DNA of 64,000 bases from Hamiltosporidium tvaerminnensis. Taxonomy: Eukaryota > Microsporidia > Dubosqiidae. The stretch is from NCBI GenBank assembly GCA_022605425.2, contig JAKIMF020000013.1, positions 310,001-374,000 on the forward strand. The letters run 5' to 3'. Below the pieces are notes generated by a model, which saw only the letters and a list, made by a program, of their open reading frames with translations, ran no database searches and was not told the DNA's origin. The translations under genes were made by a program, and so were the position numbers. Positions 55,195-64,000 of the stretch are shown piece after piece; position 1 is the stretch's first letter, and each line of letters starts with the position of its first letter.

Positions 55195-56010
55195 TGGTGG
55201 ATGAAGAAAAAATACACTGAAGGTTATCTGGTTGGCAATGAGTATGTGATATTTATATAATTATCATTGTTTAGCATTATATTGAATAAAAATCAGACTA
55301 TATTTTCGGTTGTAACGTGAGAGTTTGCATAAGTGGAGATGGTATATAAAATAGTGAAGCATTTTCTACAAACATACTTTTTTGTTTTTTTTTATATTCT
55401 AATTATAAAAAGAAGATTGAAATTATGAAGAATTGCAGTGTAGAAGCATATAAATCTAGCCTCGTGCATTTGAGTTAGAAATCTTTGCAGCTGAACGATA
55501 CAAAAAAAAGATACCCTTTGAAATTACAGGAAAGCTAATTAGCAGGCTATATCAGTCGCTGTAAATTTCGACGCCTAGGTCGACTACATATAAGCCTCGA
55601 GATATATCTTAACATAAAGTCCACTTACTTCAAAAAATGTAGAATTTGTGGAAGACTTATGGTCTCAAGAGGAGTTCGGAGTAGGTTATGATCTACGATT
55701 ACACACCAAGCAAATAACTAAGGCAACTGGTTTGTCGATTAAACAGGTTCTACATATATTTTGAATGAAAAGGCAGGAATTTAAGTATCCTGGTGGATAC
55801 CTTACGAATGTAAAAGAGAAGTGTTTGATCGTGACAGATGGAAATTTTTAGTAAATGAGGCTAGAGCTCTTAATGAGCCATAATTCCATTGAGTAAGTAA
55901 GTGGACATCTTTGAAGTATCAGGGGTGTGTTGATATATGTTAAACCTAGAACTGCGTTAATGTCATGAAAACAATAAAAACCGTATCACTTTATTAAAAA
56001 GATGTGATAT
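55195..56010 (+). repeat. Dispersed repeat family A, copy A5, with an internal insertion
   Basis: More diverged than A1/A4 but colinear: ggaaagctaattagcaggctatatcag, ggttctacatat and the 3' block gttaaacctagaactgcg ... aaaaagatgtgat. Near 55808-55907 it has ~100 extra bases absent from the other copies. These read, in one frame, RDRWRFLVNEARALNEP and end in gagtaagtaagtgg, resembling the very end of a LINE coding region plus a short tandem tail nested in the repeat. Confidence 0.62.
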
Positions 56011-57805
56011 TAGTTTTGAAATTATATTTCTAGTAGTAAATAATTGCAATAGAAAGGTATATACTACCTCGGTAACGAATTCAATATAAAATGAAATATG
56101 TATTCAAATATATACTGATGCCTGGTGATAATTTTAAACTATATTATGTATTCCATAGTTTAAATTCGTATCAAATTTTAATTGCTAATGAAAAATATTT
56201 TACCTATGATGAATTAAAATCGACTTGGAATTTTAAATTTTCTGTTCGTTGGTATTTTTCAGGTTTGAATTAAGATACACCCGAAGAACAAAAACAATTC
56301 CTTTTCATTGAATAATAAAAAAACCAAGACACTGGCGAAGTTATGGAGCATATATGATCCGTGTTTCAGCCTTGAAAAAACGAGCTAAGAAAAGAAAAAT
56401 CATTTTGTTTTGTGTTTATTTTTCTTTTAAGACATAACAAATATGGTTTATTTCTTTTTAGTTTTAATTCTTAGCGGTTCTGAAATCGATTATATCATAT
56501 CTGGCTTTGTTCTAAGAATAAATTCAATGCCAATAAACTGAAAAATTTTGAAACAAAATATATTTTTACTTAAAATTTTTTCCTGTTTGATATAAGATAA
56601 GATAGAGAAATATATCTTAATTTCAAAAGACCATATTGTTTGTGAATTATTTACCAAATACAGAGTTTTTACCCTGTATTCGTTTAATATATCATACTTG
56701 AAATTTCTTAACCACTTAGTCTTTTGTTTTGTACAAGGGTTTATAATTTTATTTACAGAGTATTTTGGTTTTCGGAAGAAATATGTTTTTGTGTTTTTTT
56801 AATTGCAAATTTGTTCATTTTGAAACCTATATACATTTTGTATATTTTCTAAAAACTGAATTTGATGATATCGATTAAAATTTTATGTTTAAATATTTAT
56901 ATTTAATTTCTGATATTTGCTTTAATATATCAGTTTAATGACTATATGATTTTTTTTAGTGTTTAAATTTGCATTGGGCTCAGTGAATGTTATTCTATTA
57001 TGAATGAATGATCAAGCTGAAAGAGAAATAAATTTTCAAATTAATTTAATGAAATTATTTGTTATTAAATCTTTTCAATTTATTTTAGAAATCGTTTAAT
57101 CATTTTTTTTTAAAAGATTAAAAACATTAATTGATATACGAAATAATAAGTAATCTAAATTTGATTTTTATTTGTTAATATTGTATTTTTGGAAATTAAA
57201 TAATTTCAATTTTATTTAAAAAAAGATCAGTGATATACATTTCATAATATTTTATTTCTATATTTGGATTCTCATTCAATTCAAGATTCTTATAAAATGT
57301 GTAAAAAATATTAAGATTTTGAAGACAAATGGTTTTACGTTTTTAAAAAAAATACGACTCAATCCTTTTCTATACCAAATTTTATTCCAAAGTAATTATA
57401 TTTATTGTAAATCGAATAATATTTTACATTAATATTACGATATTATGATTTTATGATTTTATTATTTTTTAGTTTGTGAAAACCTGTGATTTCTTTTTCG
57501 AAGTCACTTCAAGAAAGTTATAAAGAAATAATTCGAATCAAACCGATCATTACTTTTTATAGATATAATCTAAATAATAAGAAACGTTTTTTTTACTTCA
57601 AATTCATGTTTTGTTAACTGTCAAATCAGTTTCAAACGAAATTGACTGGTCTCAAAATTTTAAGAAAAAAATTTTTTATGTTAATTTACAATAAAAAAAT
57701 GTTATATCAATTTACTATATTAGTAAAAGTTAAAAAATTGAAAAAAAAAATTGATTTGTTCTATATAAATCCAATTAAATGATATATAATAAAACGATTC
57801 TGACC
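56011..57805. other. AT-rich spacer
   Basis: A 60-codon frame at 56091-56273 has no support. No RNA or repeat family recognised. Confidence 0.42.
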
Positions 57806-58647
57806 ATGCAAATGCTAAAGTATTTCGAGATTTTATTGTTTTGTAGTTCTTTTTTTGTTCGACTTCAAATGATACGTCTACTGATAATAAAGAATATAAA
57901 CAAATAAAACACATTATGTTGCAGTTTAACAATTTGAAACATTTTGATAACATAGATGTCTTTTGTAGAGATAATCTTAGTTTTTTTTCAGATTTGATTC
58001 CAATTTCACCATTACACGTTTATATATGTTGCATAGAATCTTTAAATGTTGTTGCGTGGAAAGAATTAGTTAATATGAAAGAAGTTTTTAATTACACTTC
58101 AACAGATGAAGATGTATCTATAGAAGGAAACTATACCAAAATAATCAAATTAAATGATGATGGAATCCCATTCGTAAAAAATAGAGATGAAGAATATTAT
58201 TATACATTTGATAGTGAAAGAACGGATAAACAAGAAAGAATTACGGAGATAGCTAAGTATATTCATAATATGTTTAAAAATTTAAGAAACTTTGATAATA
58301 TGAACCAAAATCTTGCTTCTTCCGCTAATGATTATCAAAAAAACGACGATTCTTAGGAAAAAAATTTACTGAACAAAAAAATTATTATTCTGCTATCTGA
58401 TTCGGAATCAGAAATTAAAGATACTGGGAAAATTCAAAGATTTCTACAAGATTACAATGAAGAAGAGAATAATACTTTAATAATTTACATATTTGAAAAT
58501 ACTTTTACTGAAATATGTGAAAATACTTTTACTGAAATATCTGAAAAAAATTGTGCTGAAATGTCTGAAAACTATGTGAATCTTTATCAAGATCGGTATC
58601 CTACTTCAAGGTTATACAGTAACAGACAAATTATGGGAAATCAGTAA
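57806..58647 (+). pseudogene. Secreted orphan protein, broken by one frameshift and one in-frame stop
   Basis: A signal-peptide-like start (MQMLKYFEILLFCSSFF) begins at 57806 in frame 2. At the T7 run near 57850 the coding sense moves to frame 1 (CSTSNDTSTDNKEYKQIKH) and runs to TAG at 58354. After that TAG the same frame stays open and coding-like for 96 codons (IIILLSDSESEIKDTGKIQR; two repeats of ENTFTEI) to a TAA at 58645. The simplest view is a ~280-residue secreted acidic protein with a single-base indel and one nonsense change. An internal ATG at 57916 would give a 146-residue intact protein without signal. No domain is recognised. Confidence 0.55.
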
Positions 58648-61212
58648 AAATAAAGTTTTTTTTGAGAATACTTTAATCGATTATTTATATTTTTTTCAGA
58701 AATTTAATCCTTTTACTCGAATTTGATTTAATATTTACTTAAAAGGTGTATTGTTTGATTAATTACAAATTTAAAGGGCTTGTAATATCATCGAGCATAT
58801 TCTCAATATTAAAAGTATAGCTGCCAAGCTTTATCAATTATGATCAATTTTTTTATAATTTTACGCGTAAATTATCTCCATTCTTCTTTTAGAGCTTTTT
58901 TTAAATTTATTGGCGTATATTTTTTTCTTATTCTATAGAATACGAATGAGTAGGAAAATATTGAAATCATAATTGGGCTCTATAAATACGGAAATATGTG
59001 CAAGGTTTATCTACAAATAAAACCGTGTAAGTTTAAAAGTGCGGCTTTACATATTCGCATCGCTCTGAGAAAAGGCAATTTAATACATTGATATAGACAA
59101 ATATAGTTTTAAAGACATTTTTTTGCTTTAAAAATAATAAAAATATTTTACTTTCACTTTGTAGAAGATTTCCATAAATTTTTCTTACAAAAGCCAACAA
59201 TCTTATTAATTTTAGAAAATCGATCGGTAATAAAATAGTCGTTTAGAACTCGATTAAAAAATTCGGTTTATCTGAAACTCATTCAAGCACCATCATTTTT
59301 CACATAGATCTAACGTTTTTTTTAAATAAACACTAAAGTCATAAGACTTTCTTTTTTAACTTTTTTACTGAATGCGTTTTTATTATTTTAATGTCACTTC
59401 TACATTCTCATATCTTAAATATTAGAGAATCTTCTTGATACGTAGTAGGTTCTTGTAATTCAATGTTTTTTAGAGACAACATCTAAATGCTTTCTGAAAG
59501 GCTTTGTATCATCTCGCTTTAAGTCTGATTATAACAAGCCTAATCTAGTTGAATAATTTGGGTTTTTTTGGCTTGATATTCTTTACCCGTTGCTAATTTG
59601 CAATCATGCTTCGATAATATCACAGAAATTGTTATTAATTTTGAAAAATGTTTTCTTCTTTTATATAGAAAGAAATATTCTGGTCGACAATATTCGTTTA
59701 TCCTGTTAGTTGCAGACACATTTCGGTTGTTTTAAGCTAAACACATTGCGCCTGTTTAAGAAAATAAGCTATTAATGTGCGTTCTTGCTGATTTTGTTCC
59801 TTTTACTTGCATCTATAGTAAATAAAAACTTGGTATGGATTTATAAATTTGCTTTATCCGTTTTATCAATGAAGTCTTTCGAAAATCAACGAAATCCACA
59901 AAATTTTTTCCTGACTAATTTAGATTTATTAGCAGAATAATGACATTACACTTCAGGGACAAATAACCTTGCAAGTCATTTCTTTTTTGTAACTTCCATC
60001 TTATGCTCGCCTAACCCGTCTATATCAATGATGATTTCCAAGTGCTTCAGATTTTGTTTATATAATCAGAAATATATATACAGCCAATATATTTTAGGCA
60101 AATTTATAGCACCTTCATTTTATTTTCCGATTGTCAACATCTGTGATTTATAATATACCGCTTTCGGCGTAGATATTCGCGAACGGTTATGAAAAAAAAT
60201 TTCTGATTTCACGATTCCTTGAAATAAATTCTCGGTCTTTAGTGCCCAAACGCTTTACGATTCATGTTTTCCTTGATCAGTTTCATTTTGATTAAAAATT
60301 TTATGGTGACAAAACAAAATTGTTCTTCTTTTCTTAAATATGAAATGAATAATACCCGATAAATTATGAAAATTAAGTAAAAAATATCATTAATTATGAA
60401 ATTTTTTTACTCGGTATTTAACTTGGTTTAAAAATGGCCCGAGATACGTTGGAAAAGTATTATTAAAAAAATATTTAAGCTTTACTTAATTTTATTAATT
60501 ATAAGATTTTATACAAAATTCCTTAAAAATATGTCAACAAAGGCTTCTTTTGAATTTAGTCGTTTTTTGATAGATTTCTATATTGTACATAAAAATAGTA
60601 TAATGTATTTCAAATTATACATTCTATTTAAATAGATTTTTTAAAGAATTTGAAAAATACTGTCTAATATCTTAACAGGTCGATGAAAAATTTCTTATTA
60701 AATAGCTGACCAATAAAAATATTGTGAAAAATTAAAATAATCACAAAATAATTGCTTATTTCGCTATATAAGACTCGAAGTATATTTTTTTTTGTAAAAT
60801 ACCTTTTGCAAATCTCCTTTGAACTTTAAATATATTTAACACATAAATGTATTAGACATGAATAAAAAATTAAAGATTTATGACTTACTTGAATCTTAGA
60901 ACAGTTTACCCACATTTAAAATTCTAATTATATTCTATTGATCCTAAATAGTATTTTTAGCATTAAAAATAACCCGTGTTTTAAATGGTTGAATCTACGT
61001 AAATTTTAAATAAACTCTGAAAATATTACGTAATTTAGATTTCAACAATATTTTACATTGAATCATCACATATTTTTTATTTTCAGTTATTTTTAGTTGA
61101 TGAAAGTAATGATTTTATTTAATTCTTAAGTAAATATATGGAGAAGCACAAATTTCGATTCCAACTTATTAGAATATCAAGTCATAAAAATCTCAAGAGT
61201 ATATCTGATTTA
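58648..61212. other. Long spacer, 2.6 kb, no gene recognised
   Basis: No ORF of note. The plus strand is T-rich between about 59.1 and 60.4 kb. Confidence 0.4.
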
Positions 61213-61437
61213 TGGTGGGGAGAGGATAATCACTTTAAAAACTATCTGGTGCGAAATTAGCAGTAGAATTGGTATGAAATTCATTGTTGCCATTTTTGTA
61301 GAATATAAACCATACTGAAGCCATAGTAAAATCCTATATAATCCCGAGTTAAAACCGATTAAAAAAAACAAATGATAAACTTTCATTTGTTCATTATCGA
61401 TACCGAAAGGTAAAAGAGAAATAGAATAAGTAAGTAC
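61213..61437 (+). repeat. Dispersed repeat family B, copy B3
   Basis: Starts ggtggggagaggataatcac and ends gaaatagaataagtaagtac. Colinear with B1 and B2 (ccgagttaaaaccgatt, ggtaaaagagaa). Confidence 0.6.
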
Positions 61438-62115
61438 GTATATCAGATATTAATAATTGCACATTTAAAAAAATTTCACTTAGAAAATGTATTAAAAAAA
61501 TTCTTGAAATTTCAATTCAATGATACTTTTATAATAATATAAAACTAGGGATTTACAATACACTTTCATATATTAAAAGCATATCTCTTTATTGTACCAT
61601 ATTTTAACAACTATTCTATAAGCTACTTCTGCCAATCTTTCGATATCAGAACGCGTAAGTTGAAAAACAGGCCTGGTTAATATGAATAGAATTTATTTTA
61701 GGTGTGGTAAATTTGTAACAAAAAGCCATTAAATACATTTTATAACATTACACCAAATTTATATAAATTCTACGTCGGATTGATTTAATTATAATGAAGT
61801 ATTTTATTACTTCTTCTATTACAGATATGAACACCGAAAGCATCATTATTTATTTTCTTTGATCTTTGATAAAAATGAATTTTAAAAGTACATTCAAAAT
61901 ATACTTTAAAACGTGAGTCTATTGTGACAAATCCGGGCTTTGATAACTATTCATGACATATAAGATCTTAAAAAAGACTTAATTGTAAAAAATTAGATTT
62001 TGCAAGAATTGCAAATTTTAAATACAATAATATATTAGAATGAAACATCCTTATTTAAAGATATATGCAATGATTTTGATTTTAAGAAGTCTAGGAATAT
62101 GTATAGTCTCTGATG
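61438..62115. other. AT-rich spacer
   Basis: Nothing recognised. The 5' end of the decayed retroelement copy that follows may extend into 62040-62115. Confidence 0.4.
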
Positions 62116-63345
62116 AAACTAATATTTCTAGATATGATTTAGTGCTTACAAATACCTTGGAATAATACAAGAAAACAGAGCGAAAGCAATACAAAAATAA
62201 TATGAACAAGCAAATATAAACTAATATAAAGGGTTAAAAATCATTGGCTTATAAGATTAAATCAAAATTTTTTTTTGATTAATCAACATGTTATTTCGTT
62301 AGCTAAATACCATATAAAAGCGTTTTAACTTGGAACGTCTGGCTTTTCAAAGTTAGATGATGAATTATACTAGTGAAAAACAAGATATATCTTCAGCTCA
62401 GGGTGTGGAATAAGTTTTTATCATGCTAGAACAGAACCTGGAATAGGCCTAAAATTTTTAAATTATAAAGCGAACATAGGCTTCTAAAACTTTTGAACTG
62501 TCTGTAAAATAACATGGAAATTTCAACAAGAATAGCAGCGATTCTAAAGAATGAGAACCGTAACAAAAATTGACATGTTAAGCAGAGACTTCTCAGAGGC
62601 TAATATAGATGGGATGAAGAAAACAAAAAAATAGAAGAAGTGGGGATAGCATAATTATATAACACAATACAAAATGAAAACAGCATTCTAGCTTGTATAA
62701 TGTTAGAAATGAATGAAGCTGTATGTGTTATTATCATAAAAAAAAGATTGAAGACAAATGTTTAAAGTCGAGCGCTTAAGAAAAATCTTTTGCCATACAT
62801 GATAAATCTGCATTCCGATGAGCAGAAAAATGTGCGAAACTTTCATCAATATCTTGATACGGAAAATATATGGAAAAACAATATGAACTGGATCACAAAA
62901 ACTTTAAAGGGCGGCATAATACGATCTCATAGTAATTACATTGATTTCTACCAAATAAATAGATGTAAGCCCAAAACCACATATTAACAGTCAATCTCAC
63001 AAGAAGGTCTTGAAAAAGAAAACCCAGAGTTGAAATTAGATATGAGACTTCTTGAAAGCATCAATAATAGACCCGATACTTATTTTAGTTTTGAGAAAAA
63101 AAATAGAATCGTGGTCATTAAATGAGATTCACACCTCGATATTTAGTTTAAATAGTTTAATCGGAAACACATGAGAGATAATCTATAAACTAAGTAATTG
63201 AGGTTTTTTCTATGTATATTATTTCAATAATCTCTTTTTGTGATTAATTGGGGAATTCTGCTACAAAATACGACAAATTGTGTGTTAAAAAAGCCTGAAA
63301 AGCTAACATATGTATAATATATAACCAGAAAAACTTTGGTGAACA
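62116..63345 (+). pseudogene. Decayed, 5'-truncated copy of the R2-like retrotransposon
   Basis: Colinear with about 5390-6650 in the same orientation. Matching blocks are gcttacaaataccttggaat (5396), aatcaacatgttatttcgtt (5539), aaagttagatgatg (5607), ctagaacagaacctggaataggcc (5690) and ttcaacaagaatagcagcgatt (5787). The C-terminal region at 62990-63345 also matches, including the sequence beyond the stop of the better copy. Many stops and frameshifts are present. It covers the post-RT, zinc-knuckle and endonuclease regions only. The AYADD/FIDD region is absent, consistent with 5' truncation on insertion. Confidence 0.75.
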
Positions 63346-64000
63346 TTTTATATACAAAATAATACTTGGCTAAGATCAACTGCCAAATACCCATTCCTAT
63401 TTTATAAAATCAACAGACCAGGAATATTATGTTGAGCAAGTAAAAACAAAAAATATATTATACATTATTTAAAACCGGGCAACCAAATTGAGAAGATTGA
63501 CGATCAATATAAATCTAAGATTCAGAAGTACAGGATTAAATATTTCAAAGAGATGGAAATATTATTTTACCCCGAATTTCATCATCCTAAAGACTTAAAT
63601 ATTATATATATAATTCTTAATTCCGTAAAAGGTATTTCATTGCGGAATATAAATTTTATTTATAAAAAGTAAAATATAAAGACAAATTTAGGAATAAAAT
63701 TTCTATTTTATATCAGAAATACATTTATTCTACAAATATATAAGATAAACAAAGGCATTGAATAATTTTAAGATAAATTATTTAATTCTAATCTTTTTTT
63801 TAATATTTTTAATATTTTTAATATCTAATCAGACTCTTGATATCTTAATTTTTTACTAAATATATTTTGGGTGAGCAACCTGAAAACCTTAGTTTTAAAT
63901 ACACAATTTCGATAAATATTTCTAATTATTTAAAACTTTCAGAATATTTTTTCAAGTGAAAAAATAATACTTTATAATCAATATTTTCAGTGTAAAATAA
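63346..64000. other. AT-rich spacer to window end
   Basis: Nothing recognised. Short aatattttt repeats near 63803-63825. Confidence 0.4.

Overview
The window is a gene-poor, very AT-rich eukaryotic segment that looks microsporidian. The reasons are: a 927-residue SF3B1/Hsh155 and a divergent MCM6 with reduced lengths; a classic actin; short intron-free genes; CCC-type signals just upstream of several start codons; lineage-specific 'secreted orphan' genes with signal peptides; and long AT-rich spacers. A large-genome species living in an arthropod host would fit, because two repeats look like arthropod retroelements. The genus cannot be fixed from the sequence.

Layout. Bases 1-603 are the 3' end of MCM6, followed by a tandem array that appears to have grown out of the gene's own 3' end (548-968), two more tandem repeats and a long inverted repeat. 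Bases 3184-6692 hold a nearly intact non-LTR retrotransposon of the R2/R4 type (RT, CCHC, restriction-like endonuclease) with a broken C-terminus. From 7.6 to 21 kb there are repeat copies, two decayed secreted-protein loci (8.9-10.7 kb and 14.5-16.7 kb), two copies of a SINE-like element (one with a perfect 13-bp target duplication) and a decayed mariner-type transposase. SF3B1 (24.5-27.3 kb, minus strand) and a small unknown gene (27.7 kb) form the next gene pair, with a retroelement tail fragment between them and a degenerate ~30-bp array after them. An ankyrin protein sits at 34.8-36.7 kb. A decayed APE-type LINE resembling arthropod elements occupies 38.3-41.0 kb on the minus strand.

At 41.9-43.2 and 46.2-47.7 kb lie two paralogous, probably secreted protein kinases whose catalytic cores are nearly identical at DNA level while their flanks have diverged, a pattern of gene conversion. 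A three-TM membrane protein (49.4 kb), actin (52.4-53.5 kb, minus strand), a broken secreted orphan (57.8-58.6 kb) and a decayed second copy of the R2-like element (62.1-63.3 kb) complete the window.

There is no operon structure. The functional genes are housekeeping (DNA replication, splicing, cytoskeleton) plus candidate host-interaction proteins (kinases, secreted orphans, ankyrin). The rest is mobile-element debris: at least two non-LTR lineages, one DNA transposon, a SINE-like family, and two dispersed non-coding families here called A (five copies, ~0.6-0.8 kb) and B (three copies, ~0.2 kb). No tRNA, rRNA or CRISPR was recognised. All similarity statements come from reading and memory; no search was run.
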